Positions 1-21,506 of a stretch of DNA of 64,000 nt are shown piece by piece (position 1 is the first letter of the stretch; the number at the start of each line of letters is the position of its first letter). The notes under the pieces are model-generated. The model saw nothing but the letters and a program-made list of their open reading frames with translations, ran no database searches and was not told where the DNA came from. Source of the DNA: Siphonodentalium dalli (lineage: Eukaryota > Mollusca > Scaphopoda > Gadilida > Siphonodentaliidae); NCBI GenBank assembly GCA_032622095.1, contig CP136061.1, positions 93,989,345 to 94,053,344 on the forward strand, written 5' to 3'. The position numbers and the translations under genes were made by a program.

Positions 1-225
1 TTTTTTTTATATTTGACAACAAAGTTCCATTAAAATCTACCGGTACGTTAGATCGTTGAAACAGTTGGGTTAAATATAAATGTGATTTGCATAATGACCT
101 TAAAGCCGATATTATGTACGGATTTAAATTTCCTGTAATTAAAAATACTAACCTTCGTATATTTCTACTAATAAAACATGTTTTAAACTCGAGAAAAAAA
201 GACGATACAAACCAGGAATCTAACC

Positions 226-352
226 CCGGTGTACTTGCCGTTCGGCCGCAGTGTACTTGCCGTTCGACCGCGGTGTACTTGCCGTTCGGCCGCGGTGCTC
301 AGCCGCGGTTCCACAAAGTGACACCGCGGCCGAACGGCAAGTACACCGCGGT
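226..352. repeat. 22-bp direct repeats with an inverted copy
   Basis: Three direct copies of a 22-bp GC-rich unit containing GTACTTGCCGTTCG lie at about 226-248, 249-270 and 271-292. An inverted copy (CGAACGGCAAGTACACCGCG) follows at about 330-350. The arrangement can fold into a hairpin. It lies just left of a hAT-like element in otherwise AT-rich sequence. The flanking bases 1-225 show no feature I can name. Confidence 0.8.
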
Positions 353-394
353 GGCATTGGACACTTGTTTTGTCCAGCGGGGTAGGACATTTTT

Positions 395-1454
395 AGTGGT
401 GTTCCGATAATGAAAAAACCCATCGGACTGATTTCCGATAACTGGAGGCACAATCAGCCGATTTTCGATTCCGATTCCGATGTTTATATATATTGTGCAA
501 TTGCTCCCATAATGAACCTTTATACACTCATTGCACTCCCTAATAAGTCCCTATCCCGGTACAGTTTCAAAGCCAAATACATCAAGGAAATATATACACA
601 CTGTCGCAAAGTGTTTCCACCGATGTCAGTTTTGCGCTGCCTTTGATGTACCAGTATACCGGAGTTGTTTTGACAAAGAGATCAAAGGTGCCGACTCAGA
701 GTAACATTATGACCTGTGTAAAAGTCTTGGTTGAATACTTATAAGTTGCGACAATATATGGAATGGCGATGATTATTAACTAAATTTAGATTGATGGATA
801 GTAATTGCTGCCATATTTGTCTGAGATTTCCCAAATTCCCGTTGGTTACACCTTTTGTCTTTTAACAACTGGAAAGCTTTTATAGTTCCGCCTACTCAAT
901 TTTTGTTTTGTGCGACCACCTCCAAGTTCAATGTGGAGCTAAGCTTATTTCATTGCGTACGCTGTACAGGTGAAAAAGCTAATAATGCCCCTTCTCATGT
1001 TGGTCGTTATTGAAAACATTTATGATCGCGATTATACTAATTCATTCAGTGCCTGATTCAAATTATTGACATAGCATGTGACGTCACATGGTATGTTCTC
1101 AACAGGAAACTACACTGTAATGAGGTCAGCTGTTTAAAGCTTTCTTTGAATCTAGTTTGTGTCAACGCGATTGAAGCAATAACTTCATATTACACAGGAT
1201 GTCGGGCATGTGTATTGCCATGCTTATATATAATCATATCAGACTGTTTGGACAATGCCAATAGCTTCTTTTAGGCTGTTACAACTGTGTTTTACATTCA
1301 ATACTATGGTTGTATTGCATAAATTTATGAAAGCATGCATATTGCGCTTAGATACTTTGTTTTGACAATCGGTAAAATCCAATGTTCAACCGCGAGGTAC
1401 GATTAATAACCGACGGGCTATTACGGCCGATTCCGATTATCGGAACATCACCAG
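395..1454. mobile_element. hAT-like non-autonomous element with near-perfect 8-bp TSD
   Basis: The left end reads AGTGGTGTTCCGATAAT and the right end is its inverted partner ATTATCGGAACATCACCAG. The flanking octamers are ACATTTTT (387-394) and ACATTTTG (1455-1462), seven of eight matching, which is the size of target duplication made by hAT transposases. Inside are further TTCCGAT/ATCGGAA blocks next to both ends. No transposase-like reading frame is visible, so this is a deletion derivative or MITE. A related solo end is at about 19464-19580. Confidence 0.55.
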
Positions 1455-1462
1455 ACATTTTG

Positions 1463-3091
1463 CTCAGTGTGATGATGCAATATAGGAGCGATGCATCCAT
1501 GATATTTGTCGTAATATGCTAATTTTATATAATAAGAGGTTGGTAAACCATCAAACAGATCATATAAGGGACAAACTGTCGAAAAGAGCTGGCACTTTAT
1601 GATTAATTATGGTTAATTGTGTTATTGAGATGGTTACAAATTTGTTCACAAACTGCATTGTGGGTGTACGCATACATATAGATGGTAATAATAACCACTT
1701 GATTTTAGAGTTATCCATCTTTACCTGCAAGACCGTCCATTTGACCTCAATCTTCCTCTTGCCTGTGGCCCAAACACGATAGAAATAATAAATTTCAAAA
1801 ATCGATATCTGATCACTCTGAGCTTTGATGGGTAGGATCCTCGACTCGATATTTTTTACCCCCGAAGCCAAACAAATAGTAATTTAGGAGCGTCTGATCG
1901 GATTGAGTACCTTTAATGTCAGGTTATCATGTCACCAATCAGTCTCCTGATTAGTAATTTCCAACCGGATCAAGATTAATGATTAGCTGCATAATGATTT
2001 TTGCGCATCCACATAAATGTACTATGAAATGTTTTACTTCAATTAATAAAACTTACTTGAAATTGATATAGCTTATACAACTGAAGAATTGCACATGCGA
2101 TGTTATTTTCTGTTAGCATACTTGCTCTGATATTTCCCTACCGCTTTATAGGAATACAAACGGGACTGACTTCCAAGATCTACTTGCGGCTAGCCGATTC
2201 AATTCAAGATTTGATTTGATGTTGACATCAGCTCCCCCATTCAATATCAGATTTCGAATCTGTGGAAAAGTGCCGATTGGCAGGGCCCTAATCTATGCAT
2301 AGTCTGATAAAATGGAACTAAAAATTGTGAGGTCAACCAAAATCGCATCCATTAATTGTATGTGTGACAAGCCATGGATATTTCATAATCGTTTCTGATT
2401 TTTTGGGGGTAACATGTAGATAGGAGCCTTCAATTTTTTCCGAAATTTTACTCTTTGTATGACTATATCCTTCGGCCACATCTCTCATCCTATCATCACC
2501 ATACTTCACATAGATCTTCAAGGTGACCACTAGATGAAAGCCATGGATTGTTTTGGAGGAAACGTCACCATAAAACAATAGTAATGTCTGAAAAGATGAA
2601 TCCGTATTGAGTGTATTGTTTTTGTCCTTTTCATGATAAAAAAATAGTCCTGCAAATGGCTACCAAAAAACTTAAATATTCAATGAAAAATGTCTGATTT
2701 ATTTTCTAGCAGACAGTCGTGATCTCAGATAGTAGACAGAGTGTAGACCCTAATTGGAAATCTTAAGCTAGATAATGCAGTGCATTTTTTGCAATTATTT
2801 CCTGTCATATTCTCAATGACCTCCCCAAATTTTAAATTTTTTTTCAAAACCACTGTTTTATATAATTAGAACATCTCTCTCATATTGTGAGGGTGAACAG
2901 GTGTTGTTATAGTGCTATAGCATACATTTGTTATAGAGGCTAATGATTATCCCCTTCATATTGATAGTTTGAAATTGCGAATTTTTGTTAATTCACGAAT
3001 GGGGCAGCTCCTTAACTTATAATACACCTGATTTATTAATAATTTTGCAAGTAAAGAAACAGGCGTATATAGCCATGGGCCAGTGATGCTC
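1463..3091. other. unassigned AT-rich sequence, probably katanin intron
   Basis: I see no exon, RNA gene or clear repeat in this stretch. It lies upstream of the first katanin exon in the window and probably belongs to the preceding intron. I looked for the preceding katanin exon, which should encode the Walker B region and end near an LLxQMDG motif, and did not find it; it is presumably left of the window. Confidence 0.4.
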
Positions 3092-3095
3092 TTAA

Positions 3096-3352
3096 CCCTT
3101 TCAACGGCTTTCATGGCGGGAGCTGTGCTGGAGCAGAAATAAAGATCCTGTGCCAGTGCATTCTTGAATATATTAATATGCGTGGGTTCCCCATAGGTAG
3201 TCTCACATATATTAGAGAATACTGGCTTACAAGGTCAAGGTAAATATTGTTAGATCAATGTATTATCTTATATATGCAAGGCTCCCTATGGGAGACTCGT
3301 ACATTGGAACAGGGTTTTCACAATATTTCAGGAAGCTTCAGTCATGAAAGGG
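3096..3352. mobile_element. TTAA-flanked MITE (257 bp) in katanin intron
   Basis: The element starts CCCTTTCA and ends TGAAAGGG, flanked by TTAA at 3092-3095 and 3353-3356. TTAA duplication with CCC ends is typical of piggyBac-like elements and also seen in Kolobok. Its interior holds diverged hairpin sequence (GTGCCAGTGCATTCTTG, TTAGAGAATACTGGC) related to the hairpins at 28072-28142 and 29632-29740. It ends 54 bp upstream of a katanin exon. Confidence 0.6.
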
Positions 3353-3390
3353 TTAAAGACTATTGAGATAATATTTCTGTAACTATGTGA

Positions 3391-13721
<10,331 letters not shown>

Positions 13722-13960
13722 TTTTCTATGTCCTATTTTCACATTTTGTTTTTAAAGTGCTAAGAATATAACAAAAATTTACATGTAGTTTATATATAAG
13801 TTGCATGTATATTCTTTTTTCTGCGAATCTGTGATTCTGTCCTGTTCTGTCCGGGAAATAATTTTCTGGGCTGATGTGGGAAAAATATTTGTTTTTGGAT
13901 ATGAAGGCTATTTTTTCAGGGTTGTATATATTGAAATAAAATATATTGTGTTTGAAATGC
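13722..13960 (+). other. KATNA1: katanin 3' untranslated region with poly(A) signal
   Basis: AATAAA at 13935-13940 lies 214 bases after the stop codon, followed by GT-rich sequence (TATATTGTGTTTG). A second AATAAA-like sequence follows near 13966. The exact cleavage site is not determined. Confidence 0.6.
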
Positions 13961-14733
13961 TAAGAAAATAAAAATATCTACATGTAGAATAAGACTATTT
14001 ATTCAGGGTTGCCACTAGGGGTATTGGGGAAAGGTTAGGGCTGGGCGATATTTCAATATATTGACTATAGTCGGTTTGGAAAAGAAAAACTGTATTGAAA
14101 CAGTGTGTAAAATAAAAATTCAATATATCGCAACCGCAATTTTAGCACCTCAAAATATGGTTTCAAGATACAATCCAATACTGAGTTGAATACTTTAGCG
14201 TGGTGGAAGATGAATGCCAAAAATTTCCCAAATCTAGCGAAGATTTCCTGCAAGTAGTTGTGAATTCCTGCGACAAGTTGTGCTTCCGAGTGGGTCTTCA
14301 GCACTGCGGGACATATAATTTTCTCAGAAACGAACATGTCTCAATCCATCTTGAGTTGACGTGTTAGAGTTCCTTGCCAAGAATTTGGACAAATAAACTC
14401 ACGAACTGCAATATTGTATTACTGTTCAATGATTAATAATAATTTTTCAGCGTTTAGTGCAAAGCACATTAGCCGAAAAATATTGTATTCGCTGTTCGTG
14501 ATAATGAGTGAGCGATCTATTATAACGTGTGCCTGTAATTCACTCAATGTTGTTGCGTATTCCAGAAGGCCGGAACTTTATAGAATGGGCACATGTCATT
14601 CTGAGAATAGTTTAAATCATTTAATGCCTGGCGATAGCGTATACAATTCTACATCCCTTATAACGAAAACCCGGAGTGTTATATCTCTCGTTTAAAATTT
14701 GATTTTACCTGGTATTTTTCAATAGTAAAATAA

Positions 14734-16963
14734 TCTATATATATAAAACCCGTCGTCTGTGTGTGTGTGTATCTGTCTGTGTGTGTATAACTCGGTCACG
14801 CTTTTGGCGCGTTTATAACTTTTTAACCATGCGTCTAATGTGACCCAAATTTGTACCACTGCCTATAGTGTGTCATACAAGGTGACTCACCAAATTTCAC
14901 GCCGATTGGTCCGAGCAAACCTGAGATCTAACATGGTCCCCAAATGCGGTATCTGCACTCAAGTAGACACTATTTCTTATGACGTTTGTCCAAATGACGT
15001 CATTGACGTCGAACGCAAACCAACACTTGCTTTGCTATTGTAGGCGAAACTTCCATGCGCTCAACCAAAGAGTTGTTGGAAATAAGCGCTAATTGTATGT
15101 GTCAGTTCAGGTACATTGTGAATTTAGATAACGAATGTTGATTTTGTCGCGGAAGTGCATGTATAGTGGGGTGTAGTCAAGACTCGAACGTTCTACCGTC
15201 GTTGGGAATGGGTGGATGTAGTGGGGTCAAGACTCGAACGTTCGTCGTTGGGCATGGGTACTAATTCTAATATGGTATTTTGATTCTATTTTAATTTGCC
15301 AGTTGGGTTTGAACATAAGTAAATAATGCTGTATTTGATACGAAAGTTGTGCATTGAGTGTGGTATCGAAGGAGTACCAGTATACATGGGAGATGGCGAA
15401 TGGACAGTCTGACCTCCCGCCAGTGGGTACCGTGAACTCAGTAAATTCGCCAAACTCAGTTAGAAAAATCACATTCTCGGGACAGGCCTAATAATAGGGC
15501 CTATAGTGTAAGTAATACTGCCGACGCTAATTAATGTTCTTTTAATCTTTCGGTTGAGTGCAAATCTGATAAAAGAATAAATGTTTAAAAGATCACAATG
15601 TGCGCGAAGCGCACGCAGTTTAAATTCATATAATGTGCGCGAAGCTCACTACGAGGCTGCAGACCCCTCCCCGCTAAATAAAGGTTCCGAATAGAGTCTG
15701 TTTCAGTTAGTAGGCCCTATAGATAAAGTAAAATATCTTGATTGTTGCGTTCCATATGTGCATGCATATATATACGTGGGTTGGGGAGATGATGTTGGGG
15801 GCAAAAATACAGTTTTATTGAAATAAAGTTTTCATACAAATGGGCCGCGCAATGCATGGCGAATGGACAGTCTGACCTCCCGCCAGTGGGTACCGTGAAC
15901 TCAGTAAATTCGCCAAACTCAGTTAGAAAAATCACATTCTCGGGACAGGCCTAATAATAGGGCCTATAGTGTAAGTAATACTGCCGACGCTAATTAATGT
16001 TCTTTTAATCTTTCGGTTGAGTGCAAATCTGATAAAAGAATAAATGTTTAAAAGATCACAATGTGCGCGAAGCGCACGCAGTTTAAATTCATATAATGTG
16101 CGCGAAGCTCACTACGAGGCTGCAGACCCCTCCCCCGCTAAATAAAGGTTCTGAATAGAGTCTGTTTCAGTTAGTAGGCCCTATAGATAAAGTAAAATAT
16201 CTTGATTGTTGCGTTCCATATGTGCATGCATATATATACGTGGGTTGGGGGCAAAAATACAGTTTTATTGAAATAAAGTTTTCATACAAATGGGCCGCGC
16301 AATGCATGGCGTGTGATCATTAGGCCGCATGCATAATACAGGTTCCAAAGGGGGTTAAAATGTGCTGCAAGCTCCCTATATGTGCGCGAAGCTCACACAG
16401 TTCAAGATCATATATAATGTGCGCGATGCGCAGAAAGGGGCTGTAGACCCCTCCCCGCTGAATAAAGTCTCCCGAATTGAGCCTGTTTCAGTATAGATAA
16501 AGTACAATATTTTGATTGTTGAGTTCCATATGTGCATGCATATACATGGGTTGAGGAGATGAGGGTGGGGGTAAAAAATACAATTTTATTGAAAAGTGTT
16601 CATACAAATGGACCGCACAGTGCAGGCGTGTGATAATTAGGCGGCATGCGGAATACAGGTTCCAAAGTGAGTCCGTTCAAAATGTGCAACAAGCTCCCAA
16701 ATGAAGGCTCCTGAATTGAGTATGTTTCGGTTGGTGCATAGTAGTATTTAAATAATATACTGATTTTGTTTCGTGCAATATGTGCATGCGCATATGTAGA
16801 CTGGGTGTGTAGAAATACAGTTTTAGTGAAATAAAGTGTTCCAACGCGCATCCAGTAACAATAAAAGAGAAGCATGACCATTCCATGTGTCCATGAAAGC
16901 GGACACTAGAAAATGACAAAGAACATTTATATACCCGTCATTTTGTGACGGGCAACCCCCTAG
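14734..16963 (+). mobile_element. non-autonomous Helitron (2,230 bp), nested in hAT
   Basis: Starts TCTATATATATAAAACCC after an A (14733). The 3' end has the hairpin CCCGTCA-TTTTG-TGACGGG (16934-16952), a short spacer and CTAG, then T (16964). TC start, 3' hairpin, CTAG end and insertion between A and T are the full set of Helitron hallmarks. No Rep/helicase frame is present. The interior contains TG repeats (14758-14790), a Helitron-style CCAAATTTCACGCCGATTGG block and a tandem array. Confidence 0.88.
15394..16640 (+). repeat. ~460-bp tandem repeat inside the Helitron
   Basis: Unit 1 (15394-15854) and unit 2 (15855-16306) are nearly identical, except for a 14-base gap in unit 2 near 16250. 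A third, diverged unit covers about 16307-16640 and a fourth trace runs to about 16850. Shared markers are ATGTGCGCGAAGCTCAC, GCAGACCCCTCCCC and CATATGTGCATGCATATA. Short GCGCGAAGCGC palindromes recur in each unit. Confidence 0.85.
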
Positions 16964-17235
16964 TATTCAATAAAACCCTATATCGCGGTGTTATTTTGGA
17001 ACAATCGCGGTTTATAAAAACATCAATACCGCCCAACCCTAGGAAAGGTACCCCTATTGCTGCTGAGCGAAATCTCAGTCCATCAATAAACTGAATATCT
17101 AATAGTATATAGTAAATCAATCGATATTTAAGCCAAGTTCTGAATGTCTATAGTAATATAAGTAGATACTGTCAAGATATCATGATTGTGTATTATTTTT
17201 AACAATTTGAAGGGTTACGTAATGTAAGGGTGTTG

Positions 17236-18942
17236 TCATTTGGCACTGCATATAAACATTGATATTGTATAGGTGCCATACACTTTGCTACAAAATGTCA
17301 AGTTAAATTCGCAGGTGAAATAGATGAATCATGACAACAAGTTGTACCATGAAATATTCCTGATCATCCTTCAGCAGCTAACATGGAATTCGTCCAGTTA
17401 ATCATAAATCAGAACAGTTAGTTATTTAAGAACGATATCGCAAATATATAACCAGGCAAAATTAATAACATGGCTTCACTGTATGAACGGAAGTGAATGC
17501 TGTATCGCGGTAATCGGACATAAATAAAAGTCGCTCGCCTCAGCTTGACTACGGTAAGTATATTTTCGTCTTTCCCTCCAATTGTGTAAAAATCCCAGCC
17601 CGGGTGCCAATCTGCCTCGATGAGGGGTATGTTCCGCTACATGTTCGTACTAATTTCGTTTCAGTGCCGTGTGTAGTTCTCTTGTAAATCAAGGTTAAAC
17701 CTCCTATTTTCGTGCTAAAAACACGTCACGTCTTAGTTCAGTAAACTAAACGAAAACACCTTAACGAGCAAAGCTCTGGTTTCCGTTTAGTTTCTTAACA
17801 CCAAAATGCATTCTCCATAATGTATTTGGATATTGGAAAGATGAAATTTTATGCCTTTGACCTGACTTGGACGAAACAAATGGGGTAAACTTGTCAACTA
17901 ATACGTATAGTCGTATATATACAAAGATCAAGCCGATTGGCCGACTTATATGATTTTGAGAGCGAAATAACAAACATCGAAAAGTGTAAACAAACCCGAT
18001 TCCCCAGTCAAATTGACTGTGGCCTAGATATTTTACAACGCTGACACCCTGAAATAAACACCCAAATATAACGCAAAATTCAAACAATTCGTAACGGAGT
18101 CTTACCCTGATCGATAGAGAATACATGTAATCGTGCAAATATATTGTTCTAAACAGCACACACACACACTTTAATTCGCAATTAAGAAGGTATTTATCGA
18201 AGCATAATTTGTGTTTACATCAGACTAATTTAAGCACGTGAAATTTTGGTTGTTACAATTTCAGGAATACGGGTCAAATGCGGCTCAGTCGGATACGAAA
18301 CGAACACCGGTAAACACGAGTGTCATAACTTGATTCAGTCTTTGTGTGATACACTCCGTCATATTTAGTTTGTAATTTTCTTTGACGTCAACGCGGGAAT
18401 GCGTATTGTAGTATATTAACCCATGGTTAGGGCATATTGATATGCTTATTAAAGCAAACTGTTTTATACATACACGGCATGCATACATTTGTGAAACAGA
18501 TATATGCTTTGCAAAAGTTCTTGGTCACTGCAACATACCATTTTAACTCATTCAGTGCCGGTGACGTATAATGTCGTTTATATACATATATACGTCGCCC
18601 GAAAAGCGCCAACCATTTGCCGGCGACGTACGTCGCCCTGAACATCTCGTTTAAAGCATGATCTACTGTGTGAAAAACTCATAATTTAATTATTGGTGTA
18701 CATGTTTAAAACACTGCGGATTACAAGTTCCATCTTGGCAGAAATTTCATCGGGGGAGGGGGTGAGGGTGGGTGATGTGTTTATACGCGCATGCGCAGAT
18801 CCGACTTGTAAACCATGGCGTAGCTGAGCATATCTCCGTTCAAAGGACGTATCGTGCAGCTCCGTCAGTTGAGGCATTCGAGATATATAGAGCCTGAAAT
18901 CTGCAAGACTGTCAGCGAGTAAATAAATATATTTTTCAGTGC

Positions 18943-18981
<39 letters not shown>

Positions 18982-19961
18982 GCAGCCTTTGCATGACTAT
19001 TTTTTTTTATCACGTACGGACCAAAATAACATTCGATCACGTTTTCAATAATCTGGCAGACATAACTACTCAATATTGATTCATCTTATTAGACGTTATG
19101 TGGTTTTGTGTGTATTTTTTCCTTAAAAAAATAGTTCTGCAAATTATGGAAATGAAAAAATGTGTGAGGTAGTCCGTACCGGCAGTATATATATATACAC
19201 GTTATTGAAACATAAAAGTATAAAACATCTGTACTCAGTCTTCGTTGTTCTCGCACACGGCCATATTCACACACTTACCTCTTGACAAACTCCAGCCCAA
19301 ACTCCGGGCAGAGTTATCTCCCATAGCTCCGCTGAGATACTATACTGTCATAATGACATTAATTGGTTAGAAATTCTTACGTGTTTTAGTTCTTGTTTTA
19401 GGATTAAAATTGTCTATGTCTGGCTCATTCATATTGTTCTTATATATCAATACCGAAAGATAGTGCTGTACCGATTATTGGCATCGGCTATCCGATCGGG
19501 ACGACATAGGCCTATGTGATGTCGGCAAGATATCGGTATCGGCAAAATTTAGTCTCCTGACCGATATTGTCAACCGATACATGTCGCGTCCTTTGTGAAC
19601 ATTGTTACACCAATTCCGGCTTTAATATTAAATAAATGACGGGTATTTCTTTTTAAAATAGCAACTGTCTTATGTACGGGTCAGCCCCCCCCCCCCAATC
19701 ACATACGTGATATACAATGATGACAACATCGACAGGAGACTGCTGGTACTCTCATGACCAAAATAAACATTTCAAAAGGTACCGTAGTTCCGTATGCTTA
19801 TAATAATTAAAGTTAAAACATAAACTATACAATTAAAATTACTTGCGAATGCAGAGTAGCATATGTTGAAAGCAAATAACTGACACCCCTGGTGTTAGCT
19901 TGAGAATGGAATCTTCATATGACGAATCAGACTGATGTATCATAAGTGACGTGCATGTATT
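17236..19961. other. largely unassigned sequence
   Basis: No gene can be supported. Points of note: a TATA-like ATAAATAAAAG at 17520-17530 followed by a good donor G|GTAAGTAT at 17553; a GACGTA-rich block around 18560-18640 with the inverted pair GGCGACGTACGTCGCC; and a 35-base T tract at 18946-18980. A solo end of the CCGAT family (19464-19580) and a C tract near 19687 follow. The 134-codon minus frame at 17761-18165 has no recognisable features. Confidence 0.4.
18946..18980. repeat. poly(T) tract, 35 bases
   Basis: Uninterrupted T run; it could be the reverse-oriented tail of a retrocopy, but no adjoining retroelement or target duplication is recognised. Confidence 0.9.
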
Positions 19962-20390
19962 CACGTGGGTGTGAAATTAATTCCGCGCCACGTGCGACAG
20001 TAACTTGTCACATGGTTATTATCTGCAAGGCGGGTGCCGGGCATGCAGTAATATCAAACGATTATTTGCATGCATTTGATGTCATCGAGTAGGAATCTCT
20101 AATAAGCCACGTGTTGACAGATGACACAGTAAACTAAAAATCACAGTGTTTATATAAATAGACGAGTCACACTTGACCAGTTTGCATTAAAGTCACCGTA
20201 GTCACGGTAGTCGTTACTCGCTATTCCTCGTTAGGCCTTTTTAGAAACATCACGTGTTGACAAAATTTAAGTGCGTGCATGTTTAAAGTGCCCTTGATTC
20301 AAATTGATTGATGTACTGGTATATACGATGACTGAAGATGGGGCGACTAACTTGTTTGATGGAACCATCCGAACCAATCAGAGTGCTCTA
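19962..20390 (+). promoter_or_regulatory. candidate promoter: four CACGTG E-boxes around a TATA box
   Basis: CACGTG occurs at 19962, 19989, 20108 and 20251. Two are embedded in the longer word CACGTGTTGACA (20108 and 20251). A TATA box, TATATAAATA, is at 20151-20160. Further on, ACCAATCAGAG (CCAAT box) and TGGGCGGGA (GC box) lie near 20373-20400. E-boxes of this type bind bHLH factors such as USF, MYC/MAX and CLOCK. No downstream gene is recognised, so promoter function is inference. Confidence 0.35.
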
Positions 20391-20399
20391 TGGGCGGGA

Positions 20400-21506
20400 T
20401 TTGTATGTGCTGTCATGGGCAGAGCAAATCACGTCAACAATTTGTGCGGGACATTGTAGGTGTTATTAAACGCAAGTTCAACTTCTGAAATTGAGTTTGG
20501 AAAATTGAAATTGAGTTCCTTTGAGTCATCTTTGAAAATGCCAGCCCTGCCCTTAATGGAGCCCCACGCAAGCACACAGGTATAGTGTGGGAACTTTGTC
20601 AATTTATCAATTATACCAAAAACTTAATTATGTCGACCTTTTCCACATAAATATACAATGCAGAAAACAGTAAATAAACTGTCAATTAAAACATAATAAA
20701 AGAAACACGTCGTCGGCATCAATTGGCGCTACTGTTCTATCGATATGATGGGTTGGTTAAAGAACTCAACATTCCACATTTTTATCCGATTTGATAGCCG
20801 GAAAATAACACCTGGTTCGTTCCGCATTCCGGCTATAGTTTTGAAATCGTACAAAAAATGAGAAAACGTGATGTGTTTTGGAAACAAGAAAACGCTGTAA
20901 ATGTTCAATAAATGAAAGTATTGTCAACTACCCGCCAGCCAACAATAAATGGAAGATACATATCAAACGGTAATATGACTCAATAATCTAGAAAGTTGTA
21001 TTTAGAAAATTTCATTGATCAATTTGATGGATCACATGATTAGACGCTAAAAAATGAAACTCAGTATGCATCCTGATGCTCAAAATACTGAGTTCATATT
21101 ATGGAACTAGTCACGTCTGCGATCAAAAGCACATTTTTCAAATTATACCATGTCTTATTTTGTAACAAAGACATGTTTTGGATGCCTTAATATCCCATTG
21201 AAAGCCACGCTTAGCGATTGTCCCCTGTTTCCTGTGTTTTCTCAACATACGAGCCCGATTTCAAAGCGTGGTGCTCCCAACAGAATTGAAGGCACGGTAA
21301 GATCTGACAAAAAAACATTGAACCCTTTTACGGCTGGTTAGCATCATATCGCACGGTTCTAACTTGATTTTCACATGCCACAAATGTACATTTTCATATT
21401 TCCACAGCCAATATTGCTACTTGTGCTAACAAATGTTTATTAAAATGGTCAAATGTCACAATCAAGATATGAGCTGCGTTAGTTCATCCTACAAATAGTC
21501 CTTGAA
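20400..21506. other. unassigned sequence
   Basis: AT-rich sequence without a recognisable gene or repeat. A 44-codon frame starting ATG at 20329 overlaps the CCAAT/GC boxes and ends at TAG; it has no supporting similarity. Confidence 0.4.

Larger units (their letters stand above)
14036..17041. mobile_element. hAT-like element with perfect 8-bp TSD, carrying a Helitron
   Basis: The left end TAGGGCTGGGCGATATT and the right end AATACCGCCCAACCCTA are inverted copies. The flanking octamers are identical: GGAAAGGT at 14028-14035 and 17042-17049. Ends and target size fit hAT. About 776 bp belong to the hAT itself; 2,230 bp are a nested Helitron. No transposase frame is evident. It sits inside an older repeat whose other copy is at 9775-10425. 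Confidence 0.85.

Noticed and set aside
226-352. Short direct repeats resembling a CRISPR array
   Set aside because: Units abut without spacers, one copy is inverted, and the context is a eukaryotic intron.
15170-15250. tRNA-like GACTCGAACGTTC words
   Set aside because: The sequence lacks A-box/B-box spacing and a cloverleaf; it is a short repeat inside the Helitron.
15227-15935. Two minus frames sharing the same N-terminal 26 residues
   Set aside because: They arise because the ~460-bp Helitron repeat duplicates the same sequence; downstream parts differ and no family is recognised.
17761-18165. 134-codon minus-strand frame
   Set aside because: No recognisable motif, biased toward hydrophobic and Tyr/Phe residues from AT-rich sequence, and no supporting context.
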